64,000 nucleotides of DNA from Diphasiastrum complanatum (GCA_029204225.1 CM055097.1:32704802-32768801); one strand, 5' to 3'. Positions 10,708-22,842 are shown, counted from the first letter of the stretch. Made by a program: numbers and translations. Notes: generated by a model not told the origin, from the sequence alone.

Positions 10708-10982
10708 ATGATGTGGGAGCCTATGATGGATTACAAGTCCATGTTTCAACTTATTGCCGAGTTTATGTTGGTTCCCTACTTCGGATGGAGCATGCAAATC
10801 CTCACCCTTCGACTTGATGCTTCATTATTACGCATTCTTTTTCTTTTATATGTTGGACATGATTGGGGATGAGATTTCGACTGCTTCGGTGCGAAGTTTA
10901 TTTGGCGACATGAAGTTCGGACAGCAAGTTGCATTTTTCTCTTTCGAGAAGTTACTTCATGTTATGTTATGCATTTCCATCT

Positions 10983-10990
10983 AAAGAGGG
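10983..10990 (+). other. Polypurine tract of copia element C
   Basis: AAAGAGGG lies directly before the TGTTGG start of the 3' LTR, the usual plus-strand primer position. Confidence 0.7.
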
Positions 10991-11480
10991 TGTTGGAATA
11001 TAAATGGAATTGTTTACATTACCATAGGTTACTTTGACCCAAAAGGTCGAGAGTTGTGTAACCATGGTCATTTATTATATTAGGCCTACTAAACTTAGAG
11101 TTAGCTAAGTTAGTATGAAATTACCTTGGTGGGGACTCATGGGTCCACTAGGCCTAATTGTGACATTCAGTACCCCAACTTGACATATTGGAGGTACCTT
11201 ATTCTTTCTATGTAACTTATAGAAAGTTGGATAGCCAATAGTCAAGTAGTTGGATAGCCAATAGTCATGAAGTTAGATAGTCATCTTGGACTATATATAT
11301 GTGTGCATCCCATTTGTATGAGACACTTTTGTAAGCAATACTGACTATTCTCCTTGGCTGTCCACAAGTTTCTACAAGAGGGTTTCTAGCCATCTCTCTC
11401 TTTCTTTTGAGAATGCTTTGTGTGATTGAATAGTTAAGATCCTGGATCGATCCTGGATCCTTAGGCTTCTATTTCCTACA
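10991..11480 (+). repeat. 3' LTR of copia element C
   Basis: It starts TGTTGGAATA, ends TTTCCTACA, and matches the 5' LTR. Compared with the 5' copy it has extra internal sequence including a duplicated AGTTGGATAGCCAATAGTCA near 11,225-11,265, and a doubled TCCTGGATC near the end. Confidence 0.9.
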
Positions 11481-12890
11481 CCAGTTGCCTCAATAGGAAA
11501 TGAACCGACTGCATGCCAAGCTAATTGTATCCACCCCAAATGCTTTGTAATAAGCATAAGCAAATCTTGTGGTGTATAGAGATCTTGAGCTATATGTGAG
11601 GATCATGAATGGCAATCGCCATTACTAAGAACTACCTCAAATGCTTACCAAGCTAGTCGTATAGCGGCAATGCCATACAATAGGCAAAGAAATTTGCTTG
11701 GCAAATGGATAACATATAGAACCTAGAAAGTTAGCTCTATAACTCCATCAATAAAACCATAGAAAGGATCACAATAATTGATCGCAAAAGTGACTTGGTC
11801 AGAAGCGTCATATTGAATGAAGAGTTGTCATAAGGCTATAAGAACACTCGAATGTGTACTAACCATGATTTCTTGATTCTCTGTTTATTCATATTCAAAG
11901 TTCAAACCACGATTTGAATTCGAATTCGATTTAAATCAAACTTAAGGTTTAGGCCAATTCATAAAAAATCAGTTCCCAGATCACCCATAATTACATTCTA
12001 TCTCATTTTAAATGACCAAAATCAACTATGAAGTAGAGACTGAATGTAGACTATAGAGAGTCGGATCTATTCAAAAATCAATTTTCTTGTAGCTTATAGA
12101 AAAAACTATATTGATTTAAAAGCTAAATCCAATTCGATTTTATGTAGGCGGGACCAATTTTGAAAAGGCCAATTCTTCCAATTTTAAAATAGTGGGAAAC
12201 TATGGATAATGGTACTAACCATGTACCTCTACTTTAAGGTAGAAGCATGATTTGTACGACCCTTATGGCATTCACATTGTTCCTCTACTGCATCACCAAC
12301 ATCATGCATCCCATCCATCAAAATGCCTCATCAATTGATATTGGTCTATGGAATTATTTAGAATATATTTTTGTTCATCCCATGGGTGCTTTCTCATTGA
12401 CTAGCTTTGGCTGCTAATCTATCTTAATTTCTCCATTTTTTAGCCTTGCCTTGCAAAGGCGCAAAGTATGTGTTCAAGACTCAAGTGATAAATGGAAGTT
12501 TGTGAGAGGCCGAATAAAAGGATTCCATAAGGACCCTTTCAGCAAATCATTTTTTTTCTTCTAGCATTATGAGCAGATAATTTAATAGGTGCTGCCTTCT
12601 TGGCATTTGTAATGGCTTTCTCTTCTTACATAGAAGATGTGGATTTTATGGATTCCATAAGGTTGGTAGAAAAATTAAGATAAACACTCTCACATATGAC
12701 AAGGAAACAGCAAACAGCCAATAGCTTTTATTCAAATTTTCAATCTACAAGCAAGGCATTTGAAAAATCTCAAAGCGGGATCGTAGTAACTAGCATATTT
12801 TTCCTCCCTGTCTTTTTATCTCTGTTAATCTTTTCTAGATTAGAAAAATGCATGCCAAGTCCAGTTCAAAAACTCCAGGACGAAGATTAT
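11481..12890. other. Unannotated stretch, probably inside dynein intron 1
   Basis: No coding exon or named repeat is visible. I looked for the next dynein exon (expected motif around EFxxLxEWxxExxMFN) on the minus strand here and did not see it. Confidence 0.4.
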
Positions 12891-12896
12891 GGTGAC

Positions 12897-13929
12897 CTGT
12901 GCCAGGCTCAATGTTAACTATCCCGGAAGCAGAAATGGTGAAGTATTCGCTCTTCACCATTTGTCTGGGAACAACTACCAGATCATAAGGTCTGAACACT
13001 TTTCCAGGCTCAACGCGGTTGCAGTAGATAAATTTTGTGTGACTGCACTCTCCCTTCTCTGAAAAAAACCTAAGCGCGTCGTCACCTGTTTTGATTTTTG
13101 CGATTTCCAAATCTGCCTCCTGTGCATCTCTTTTCTTATCCTCTTTTATGCTACCTTCCAGAACACCTTCCACAAAATGGCCCACTTTCCTTGAACCAGA
13201 GCTCTGCCCTGTCAGAACCCTTTTCACTCCTGTTCTTCCTCCTTCCAGCATTCCGATCCATCCCCCTCGATCCGGCATATAGCAACTTGGAGTTTTGTTC
13301 GGGGGAAGAACACACTCCTGTGAAAGCACTGCCTCAACCCCCATAGGTGAAGGCTCCGCAGGCTGAAACATTATCTGCCCGCCAAATCCATCTTCCCTTT
13401 GCCTTGCTCTTCTTGCTGGAAGCTTGTAGATGGTTTCTAGTTCCTCCGGTTGTGGCAAAACATACAAGTTCCCGAGCTCCTGCTTGACAACAGAGGCTGC
13501 CGGATGCCAGACTCCATAGCGCCCTAGGGTTGTGCTTCTTTCTTGGATGATATTATCTTGCATTGTTTTAGGTCTCTTACCTTCATTTGTTTCTTCATTG
13601 CTGTCATTTTTGGCATCATGAGAGCTAGAGCCCATGGGTATGCTGCCAAGTTTTGTAAATGAGGATGATGCAGGAATTAAATCTTGGAAACTGGAATAAT
13701 GTGGCAATAATGATGTGGATCGTTGAGTTTTAGTGGCATTATAAAAGTGTGGAGGCGTGGAAGAAGGATTCTGATGCCAACATCCTGATCTGCTCCTGGC
13801 CTTCTCAACAGCGTCCCACAGCCCGGTCAAGGATTGATTGGGAGAAGAAGAAGAAGAACCGGCCCTGCTCCCACTACCAGGACGATGATGCACAGGGGTT
13901 GCACCTTCATAAGCAGAAGAAGAAGCCAT
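12897..13929 (-). CDS. Axonemal dynein heavy chain, first coding exon (N-terminal tail)
   Basis: Dynein heavy chains are the motor ATPases of cilia and flagella. This exon covers 344 codons of the N-terminal tail from the ATG at 13,929. The first ~240 residues are low-complexity (Ser-rich, LTGLWDAVEKARSRSG) and not family-specific. The last ~70 carry the diagnostic tail signature: DDALRFFSEKGE, KFIYCNRVEPGK, FRPYDLVVVPRQM and YFTISASGIVNIEPG. The open frame runs on to 12,835, but a donor CAG|GTCACC at 12,897/12,896 sits exactly where similarity stops, giving a phase-1 intron. Subgroup is not settled; the signature fits single-headed inner-arm types. In land plants axonemal dyneins are limited to lineages with motile sperm. 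No second exon was found down to position 1, though short exons could be missed. Confidence 0.8.
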
Positions 13930-14104
13930 CACGATTGTTCAATGCTTTTCGATCAACAACTGTGTGACTGAATTGGAGAAGTGTTTCTATCTTCCAGATC
14001 GCTTCTAACTGCCCGGAAGCAATGAAGAAATAAGCTATATGCTTCTTGCAAGAACAGTATGCGGATATTGTTCTTCATTTCATGACGATCATTCCCAAAA
14101 GACA

Positions 14105-14106
<2 letters not shown>

Positions 14107-14144
<38 letters not shown>
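14107..14144. repeat. (CT)n microsatellite upstream of dynein exon 1
   Basis: About 19 CT units lie ~180 bp upstream of the dynein ATG (reading GA on the gene strand), probably in its promoter or 5' UTR. The Ser/Leu and Arg/Glu reading frames across it are artefacts of the repeat. Confidence 0.95.
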
Positions 14145-14147
<3 letters not shown>

Positions 14148-14289
14148 TTTGTTTTGCTTTTGGAGAAGAGGAAATGTGGCAGTTGCTCGAGTTTTGTGAC
14201 AAAAAATTGGAGTCCATTTTTTTTTGGCACCCATGGATGCTAACCGACTCCAACCATCTTTGCTCTCTTGTGTTGGCATTCTCTTGGTT

Positions 14290-15130
14290 TCAGCATCATG
14301 TCAAGGGAGTGGAGTGTTGGCCTTCTCTTGGTTTCAGCATCATGTCAATGCAGTGCATTGAAGGCTAAGGAAAAACTTATTGTAAAGGTATACTTGTCTA
14401 TTCTTGTGCTCTCGTGTTCGCTTGGTTTCAGCACCATGGTAAGAAGTGCATTTACGACTGCAAGTTTAGGAAGAACTTATTTGTAAGATATACTTGCTAG
14501 TTTCTTGCTCTCGTGTAGGCTTTCACTTAGTTTCAGCACCATGTCAGGGAGTCCATTCACGGTTGAAAAATTGAAAACTAACAATTTATTATAAGGGTAT
14601 ACTTGCCAGTTCCGTGCTCTTGTATAGGCCTTTGCTTGGTTTGAGCAACATGTCAAGGAGTGCATTTACGGATGAAAACTAAGGAAGAATCTATTGTAAG
14701 GGCATACTTGATGGTTTCGTGCTCTTGCGTAGGCCTATGCTTAGTTTCAGCACCATGTCAGGGAGTGCATTTACGGTTGAAAACTAAGGAATAACTTATT
14801 GTAAGGATATAATTGCCAGTTTCGTGCTTTCGTATAGGCCTCCGCTTAGTTTAGTCACCATGTCATGGAGTGCATTTATGGCTGAAAACTAAGGAAGAAC
14901 TGATTGTAAGGGTATACTTGTCGGTTCCGTGCTCTTGTGTAAGCCTTCACTTGGTTTCAGCACCATGTGAGGGAGTGCATTTATAGTTGAAAACTAAGGA
15001 AGAATTTATTGTAAGGGTAAACATGCCGATTATGTGCTCTTGTGAGGCCTCTGTTTAGTTTCAACACCATGTCATGAAGTGCATTCATGGCTAAAAACTA
15101 AGGAAGTACTTATTTTAAAGGGTATACTTG
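14290..15130. repeat. ~105-bp tandem repeat array, about 8 units
   Basis: The landmark CAGCACCATGTCAGGGAGTG recurs, with changes, at 14,335, 14,429, 14,534, 14,643, 14,748, 14,853, 14,958 and 15,062: intervals of 94, 105, 109, 105, 105, 105 and 104 bp. Each unit also holds GAAAACTAAGGAAGAACTTA, TTGTAAGGGTATACTTG and GTGCTCTTGTGTAGGCCT. The first units are irregular. The array lies upstream of the dynein gene. Confidence 0.9.
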
Positions 15131-15309
15131 ATTCTAAATATTGCAATTGTGATGATTTCACTCCCGACACAGTGGAGGGAGTGCCCAAGTTTGCCAACAT
15201 TAAGCAAAGACTCGTGTAGAGGTATACTTGATGTTGCTCTTGCAAAGCCTCTCGTATAGAGGTATACCTGATGTTACTCTTGTAAAGCAACAATAGTGGA
15301 GAGATGAGC

Positions 15310-15606
15310 GAACTCACTAGACTAGCCATTATTTCTTACAATGTGCCCATAAACACACATTATCAAGTCCATAAACACACAATATAGAACATAAGGTGAG
15401 TCAGGATGATTCTACTCCGAAATTATGGACTAGATAATGGTTCCCATTATATCCTTATGGTGAGCCTCCAACCAACCATTATCTAGTCCATAATTTCAGA
15501 GTATGATCCTCCTGACTCACATTATGCTCTATATTGTGTGTTTCTGGACTTGATAATGTGTGTTTACGGACACATTGTAAGAAATAATTGCCAATCTTGT
15601 GAGTTC
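15310..15606. mobile_element. Foldback (MITE-like) element with ~133-bp inverted arms
   Basis: The left arm, 15,310-15,442 (starting GAACTCAC, ending GACTAGATAATGGTT), is the reverse complement of 15,474-15,606 (starting AACCATTATCTAGTC, ending GTGAGTTC) with roughly 85-90% identity by eye. A ~31-bp loop separates them. It has no coding capacity. Flanking TCTAGCC/ACTAGCC words do not give a clean target-site duplication. Confidence 0.85.
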
Positions 15607-18600
15607 CTTGTCTAGCCATAATGTGTATCATAAAAATCTTTCAAAAGTTTACGAACATTGTTTTCAAGACCATGTCGATGATTCCATTCACAAGGGCTAA
15701 ATATTTTCAAGATTATATTGTGAGACCTGTGTATTTTCAAAATTCCATCCATGAGGGTTAAGTATTTTCAATATTTCATCAATGAGTGCTTTATATTTTG
15801 AGGGCTGAAAATTACAGCAAATCAAATTTGTAAAAATAAATAAGGTCCTAATATTACTCCCTAAGTAACAATGGTCCCCAAATTTAATTTGGATCATTGA
15901 TTTATATAAGATTTGACTGAACACACGTTATGTGGACCCCACAAATGCAGACACGAGACAAAATGTTTACACTCCATCCAAAAGGGCTTTGTATTTTAAA
16001 TTCCAGCCAAGAGGAGTTTGAATTTTTAAAATTTTCATTTTTTAAACGATGCTTTTACAACCAAACATATTCTATTGTAGGTCTTATTATTATGTACATT
16101 ATTGGTGATTCCCGAACTTAATTTGGAGCATCCGTTTATGTCATATTTGAGCTGATTTTGCCTATTATGTGATCTCACAAAAATTCAAGGTTCTTTTGTT
16201 TTGTTTTGTTTTTTAGTTTTTTTTTAATTTTTGAAATTTATGATGATCTTATAGTAATTATCAACATAGACCATTTCAACTGTGTAATGAATATTTTGAC
16301 AGTGCATAAGTTTAGAGAGCCAATTTATGTATGGGAGAAATAGTCTTTAAGTTACCTTTCATGATGATAGTGATCATTTGAGAAAATGTAGTGAGCCCAT
16401 TAGGGCAAGACATGACCTCAAAAATTATCCGAACCCACCATGAAAGGTCATTAGAAACACCATTCCTATATGTGAAAGATTAGCAAAAATTTCACTTACT
16501 CTTATCCAACAAGATTGAAAGATGTGTTCATAGATTGAGTGATGAAATCAGTTAGAAATTTTACTAGTAGTAAAAAAAAAATCCTTGTGGCCATGTATAT
16601 TTGTGATTATTTACTTTTATTTTTAAATTATAAGAGTATTTTTCCACAATGGAATGGATTTGTCTTTTGCTTCAAAAAAATTTAGAAAGCACTTTACGTA
16701 AGTTTGAAGTGTGTGTGCCTACATTCTAGGCCTTCAAAATCATTTCATTCGTTTTGTTTTATTAGTACGATCATGTGGCTTATGCCTGGCATCTATTTTG
16801 AAGTTGTAAGCTTGTTTTCTATAACATGCCACTAGAAACAAGAAAAGTACATGTGTTTTTAAACTTTGATCCCCATTGAAAGTCTCAATTAAAGCTATAC
16901 TTTTCTTTACTCATATTTCAATTAGGTTTCTCCAAATATTTAAATTGATTTCAACTCACTAAACCTCAACAAAGATTGGTTGGCACCAACTTCACATGCA
17001 TGTTGTTATGTATTTAGTGATTCATGCTTTTTTGTTTCATTTTTTTCTTGAATGATTCATGTTTTGAAACTTGGTTACTCATGCATCGCTTCAATCATGT
17101 AGTACCTAAGTATCATCATCATGAGCATCATCTTCAACTATAACGTCTTCCTCATTAGATGTTTGCAACAATCTACTAGCTTATTCTATTTGTTTTCTTT
17201 GTTCTCTCATTTGTATTAAGACTTTTCTTCACTTGGAATCCAATACAAATAGATTGAGACCCTCATTTGATGGTGTGCCTAAACAAGTCGACAGAGAATG
17301 TGTCATTTAAATAAGTCAATCAAAACCTAAATTTTAATATTCAAAAAAATTCAAAAGATGTGTTATCTTTTAAAAGGGTAAGTGGTAGGATGTGAGTCAG
17401 ATATGGGGTGGTAGTGGAGGTGAATAAATGGATCAAAGGTTTGTTGCTCATAGTTGTCGCTTGAAGTCATGATGTTGGCAGAACTTTGATTGTCGCATTG
17501 TAGCTTCTTTGAGGTCAATTGTACCGTTGAGAGCTCCATGAATGACTGCTTGGACTAGAGGCTTGGACGATCACTTTTTTTTTTTTTTCCCACAGTAGTA
17601 GTGGTCTTTGAATGGTCAAGAAGTAAATAACTTGTCTAGTTCTTTAATTGCAAAAACACCACTTGTTGTTTGTCAAAAACCTCCAAGGTCCTTTTGATAA
17701 TATGCTTGGCATTGCTCGGCGGGGGCTCTAAATTGACATCGTTGGGATGCTGCAGATGTTGTAGACTTGTCTGCTTCACAAAGTGCTTCAATTGAGAACT
17801 AGAGCAAGTTCAGATTGATCGATCGGGTGGGAATGAGGTCTTGAAGCATCGATGGGAAAGGCGAGATGAAGGTTCAAGAGCGATTATATGGGGGAACATG
17901 GAGGAAGGAATGGATGTGGACAAGGGATGATAGGGACCTTGTGTGTGTTATACTTGTTCATAACCAATGCTCAGTGTACAATTTTCCAAAGCGTCATTGT
18001 TGTTTGCCTTTGAAAATGACATTTGTCCTTGAGGTTGTGCGCTCATAACTTCAATCTCTTATTGATGCGAGATTCCTTCAGTTTACGTAGGGATATGAGA
18101 TTTCGTTCGTTGATGACGTGTGCTTCTTGTGGCCTATGATCAAATGGATGATGTAGAACATCAGTAGTATGGGCTTGAGACACGATCATGACCACTGCTC
18201 AATGTACATTTGTCCAATGAAGCATCATTGTTGGCATTGGTAGGAACACTTGTCGTCTGTGTCAGTTTGCACATAGTTTTTGTCTTTGATGTGACTTGAG
18301 AGCCCTTCACTGGTACAAGATGCCTGCTTATTGATGATGGGATGGCCATGGTGAGGCAATTGGAAAAGCGTGAATATTGTATTGCTTACGTAAAACCAAC
18401 TGCTTATTGATGATGGCGGTGGTGGTGTTGTCGCGAATATTCCATCTTGTTAGGAAGATGGATCTTTTGTTGGATCACGAATGCAGCGCTATAATGTGTT
18501 TCATTTGTTTCGAAATAGAACATTGTCGATGAAGTGCATGGACTACTTCTTTTCCTGGTTGAGTGTTGTTGTAGTCATTTGTGTAAGCTGTTGAAGTGGA

Positions 18601-19470
18601 TACAAATGACAATCCTTGTGATACTGCAATTGTAGAGGGTGGAATATAATTGCCGATGAAATATCACCTATAGTTCTGCTACAAAAGAAAACACACTAAA
18701 CCATACGACAATAGAACAAACAAACAGGCAGCAACAAACGACATAGTTGACAGGACAAAACTTGAAATAAGAGAAAAAATGAAAAATTGTAACAGATAAC
18801 TCTATAGAAGGAATTGCATGACACTCTTGAACCAAACTCTTGCAATCCAGTATCGAACTTGGCACAAGGCCATAGCTATAGTGTTACAAAAGAAAAAACC
18901 AAAGTCATAAAACATTTACGGAACATGAAATAAGACAAATATGTCTTGGATTAAAAAAAATACGGGTTGTCTTCTAGACACAAAACTAATGATTCATCAG
19001 GCGGTAGTTCAAAACTTGGCTCTAGGGTATGATATCAATTGCTTGGTCATAGAGACGTAACGAAGGCACAGAGCTGAGGTGGTACATTCTTGGTCTTCTC
19101 TATGGATGATGTTTGAGATAGACCTTACATGGTTGCTAAATAGGATGTAACTCTATTTGGATCAGAAGCAACTATATATCCATAGATGATAAAAGAATCA
19201 ATAATACTAGATGAGCCTAGACACATCTAATACTACTAATTTTGGTAATGTGCAAATGGATCAACTTGATGAGCAGACACATTGGTATCTTCTACATAAT
19301 ACATCGTTGGGTCTATGTAGTCAGAATCAACTTGGGTGATAGACGATGTAGCAATATGTTGACTCTCTACAAAAGGCTGATGTGGTGGAAATGGGTGGGG
19401 ACTGACTGGCCTTGGATAATAAGACTCTGGTCATAGAACCAGAGGATTGTCGTTGATAAGAAACTGGGCC
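15607..19470. other. no recognisable gene
   Basis: AT-rich sequence up to about 17.3 kb shows no coding signal. From 17.4 to 18.6 kb base composition rises and short frames appear, but none matches a family I know. The stretch may be decayed retrotransposon, possibly the downstream part of the minus-strand gypsy element whose gag begins at 20.2 kb. Confidence 0.35.
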
Positions 19471-19677
19471 CATTGGTAGTGTAGTTCAGTGCATAATTTG
19501 GAGGTCCAGGTGGTCTGTACGGATGGTACATTGGTCGAGCACACACAGGGCACCATACATTTTCACGGATAGGAAAAGTTTTTTCGGTTGAGGCGGATTA
19601 TAATGCATGAAGTCTCCTGTCAGTCCCTTACTCTTTTTTCTCATGATAATCGTTATCCTCATCAGACCCTTCATCTT

Positions 19678-20190
19678 CTACTCGAATGGTGTCATCGCGT
19701 CCTTTAGCATCGTATAAGAGTCTACGGGTTGCAATTCTCTTCTAATGGCCTTGGATAACCCGACTATGAATAATTTAATGGCCATTTTCTCAATGATTTT
19801 ATCTTCAACACACTCTACCTTGAGACGCTTGAAATGCTCAATGTAGGTGCACACAGATTCTTTACTTTGCATCTTGATATGCGTCAATTGGATAAGGGAC
19901 TCTGCGTCAGTTTGGAGGGTTTGAACCGTTTGATCAGTGTTGCAGTGATGGTCTCCCAAGACGTGTTGTCTGGGCCTTCAAGGTTTAAAACCCACTCTTT
20001 TGCGTCGCCTTGTAAAATCATTGGGAATAAACGTACCATTTCGGTGTCAGATTTGTCCCATAGAATTTACAAGCACTGTTGAAATCTTGGAAAAATCGTG
20101 TCGGATCTGATTCACCATCGTACTTAGGTGTGTCAATCCAAGGAAGTCTTTTCTCCAACTTGGGCGGTGGATGGAATGGTCTTGCCATGT
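19678..20190 (-). pseudogene. gag of gypsy element D
   Basis: A start-like ATG at about 20,189 gives MARPFHPPPK, then WIDTPKYDGESDPTRFFQDF. After a frame change near 20,050 the capsid core reads FPMILQGDAKEWVLNLEGPD and SWETITATLIKRF, the hallmark L-xGxAxxW...SWxxL...F of Retrotrans_gag. A second frame change near 19,930 leads to QSKESVCTYIEHFKRLKVEC, then LFIVGLSKAIRREL, typical of the capsid C-terminal part. Two frameshifts make it non-functional. Confidence 0.8.
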
Positions 20191-20385
20191 TGATCTGAAC
20201 GGATTATCACAAGCCCAGATAAACGGTTTGGGTGAATGGATGAGGCAAAGGTCTCTCCCTAGTCTATGGCTTCCATCTAGGTCATGTCTAAGGTCGATAC
20301 CCTACTAGATATGCCTATGGCGTATTCCAACAAGACGTGGCAGTATGATTTTGCCGATGGTTGATGTTTTCTTCTTTTCGTTTCT

Positions 20386-20395
20386 TTATATATAT

Positions 20396-20480
<85 letters not shown>
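20386..20480. repeat. (TA)n and (TTTA)n microsatellite
   Basis: About 35 TA units are followed by TTTA units and further T/A-rich repeats to about 20,550, between the gag start and the GACTCG-rich leader of element D. Confidence 0.95.
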
Positions 20481-20484
<4 letters not shown>

Positions 20485-20559
20485 TTGTTTTTATTGTTTT
20501 TTATTATTTTATTTGATTATTTGATTTTTTAATTTTATTTATTTATTTATTTTACTACT

Positions 20560-21060
20560 CACCTCTAGGACTCTTGTAGCTGACAAGAGTCGTTGCAAAA
20601 ATCAGGATCAGGAATGACTCGTACAGTTGTGCGAGTTTTTTTTTTTTTTTTAGTAGGGCTCTTATAGTTGACAAGAGTTTTTGAGAATCAGGGAATGACT
20701 CATACAATCAACTCAGATGGATCATAGAGCAAGAAAATTACTGGGGACTGGCTCAAAAAATGACTCGAGGATGGAAACATACTACTCGTACAAGACTCGC
20801 ACAGAAGATGACTCGCCAACAAGAATATGACTCGCACAAACCTGTACCCGTGGAGCTAGAACCTGTGAAAATGACTCGCACAGGAAGGTGACTCGCGACG
20901 AGAACGTACTTACTCGCTCACGGTGACTGACGTACGCACGCGAGAACTAACGTACTCGCACCGAAGATGACTCGCCGACGGGAATATGACTCGTAGAAAC
21001 CTGTACCCGTGGAGCTGGAACCCATGGGAATGAGTCCCACACAAATTGGGGTGAAAAATG
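20560..21060 (-). repeat. Cluster of GACTCG motifs with a ~153-bp duplication
   Basis: TGACTCG or close variants occur more than a dozen times. A longer block, GAAGATGACTCGCC followed by AATATGACTCG and CCTGTACCCGTGGAGCT, is present at about 20,802-20,860 and again at 20,955-21,015. It lies in the leader of gypsy element D. TGACTC is the core of GCN4/AP-1-type bZIP sites, so a regulatory role is possible but unproven. Confidence 0.7.
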
Positions 21061-22842
21061 ACTTGTACGCGAATGGCTATGAACACTAATGAAAAATGTG
21101 TGAAAACTCTGAAAACGTCAAAACTCGTGCATGCAACTAGATGGGCAAATTCTGCTGGTAATGTTGATAGGCGGATTGGGTTGGAAAACAAATGTGATGG
21201 TAGCTGAAGAGCGGTTGAAAAAAACAGCTCCAACCCACCTTACACACCTAGAAGAAAAAAAAAATCAGAATCTGAACACAAGAAAGAGATGCATGGAAAG
21301 GATGTACCTACAAAACGAATTTCACAGCCGCAGAACCGATGGCCTGTGAATTAAACAAAAATGAGGGCACCTGGAAAACAAGCAAAATTGATGAAAAGTT
21401 GAATGCTCTCCCTCTAGCGCCCAGTACTACCAAACTTTGCATCATCACCTTTCCCAAGAACAGTCTTATCCAAAGCCTAAAGTGAGTCGACTATAAACAA
21501 TAAATCAGCACTCGAAAATCAGCTAGTGTGTGGAACGTACTGAAAACAAACAAAATCCTACTCAAAACTCGTAACCTGAAATCAAACTCGTAAGCTGGTG
21601 GCCTTCGAAATCAAACCTTGTTCGCAACGTGGCTAATGGCAAAACGTGCCTCCTATGAGTCCCTGCTCTAAAACAGTAGACGAAAACATGGATGGAATGA
21701 ATGGATTGATTTGTGAGTGTGGTATCATGCTCTTTGCTATTGAATGAATGAACTTGGTTGGGGGATGGAGAGACGTGCGTGTGAATAAGGATTCAAGTAT
21801 GAAATAATGAAGAGGAGGAAGGGCTGTGTGGGACGTGGCTGGGTGCAAACCAAACCTCGTTGAAAGTGCGTGGAGCTCCAACACCTAGCAAAAATGCGAA
21901 AAGTAGATTGTAAGAGAAAGGTGTAGTGGCAAGGCCATTATTATGATGACACCGTCCCTTCCAAGAGTAGTTCAGCTTAGTAACCTCTGAGGCCTCGATG
22001 GAAGCTTCGACTGGATCAGAGACATCGCTCACTTTATATCAAGATAGAAGCTGCAAATCCGAAGGCCAGGCTCAAAACGACTAATGAGCATCCACTAGAC
22101 GATGGCCAGGACTGGGTGCACAGATGAATCTCCTCAATGTCTTTCTCAGATGCTTGCTGATTTAAACAACCAACAAATAGCTTGTGCTCCACTACACCTG
22201 AGCGCTCACATGCTCCATCTGCTCACGTATTTTGCTGGAGGTCGCGCTTTGTTGAATGCCTTCTACCTTCTTGACTGAGACAAACAATGCTCAGTCTACA
22301 GGTATTGGAAGTCATTGATCAAAAACCTTTGGATGGCAGTTTTCAAAATAGTAACAAATGAAATGCCGTTGCAGTCGAGTTGGTCAAGAGCTTCAACTAT
22401 GTGCGAATCAATTTTTTTGTAGAAACAGTTGTGGGGAGGTGCTGCAAATCGCATCAGACTAGCCAGTACACGATGGAGAAGCTGATGAACGTGGGCTGCC
22501 AAGATGTATGCTCCCTTATTGAATGCTTCCTACGTAGAAGAATGGGATGGAACTCCAACACTGGATGGTTGTGCAAAAAGGGTCGTGGACAACAACATTT
22601 AGGCTGGGAGGCTGTGCAAGAAGGCAGTGGACAGCAAGGTTGAGGCCCTAAACCCTAGAAAAGATGCAAAAAAAAAGTTTGCTAAAAGAAGATGGTAAAA
22701 TAAAAAAGGAGCTTTCTGTGTAAAAAAGGAGACAAAAAAGGAAACCAAAATTAGAAAAACACTTGATTTGAGCAATGAGTGATGGATCTTAAGCTAAAAC
22801 AAGCAAGAAGAGTTAGAAACAAGAATCGTTTTAGCAATAAAT

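Larger units (their letters stand above)
6101..11480 (+). mobile_element. Rearranged Ty1/copia LTR retrotransposon (element C)
   Basis: Both LTRs, a primer-binding site and a purine tract are visible, with copia gag, GAG-pre-integrase, integrase and RT-start remnants between them. Copia order (integrase before RT) is clear. Reverse transcriptase and RNase H are missing except for the first ~30 residues of RT near 9,850-9,940, so the copy is non-autonomous. The integrase region is present twice, with an inverted copy of the element's own 3' end between the copies. The two LTRs differ in length (358 vs 490 bp), and I found no flanking target-site duplication. Confidence 0.9.

Noticed and set aside
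12835-12896. C-terminal extension of the dynein frame (HHNLRPGVF...)
   Set aside because: Similarity to dynein ends exactly at a CAG|GT donor, so this is read as intron.
14039-14368. Ser/Leu-repeat ORFs
   Set aside because: Translations of a CT microsatellite.
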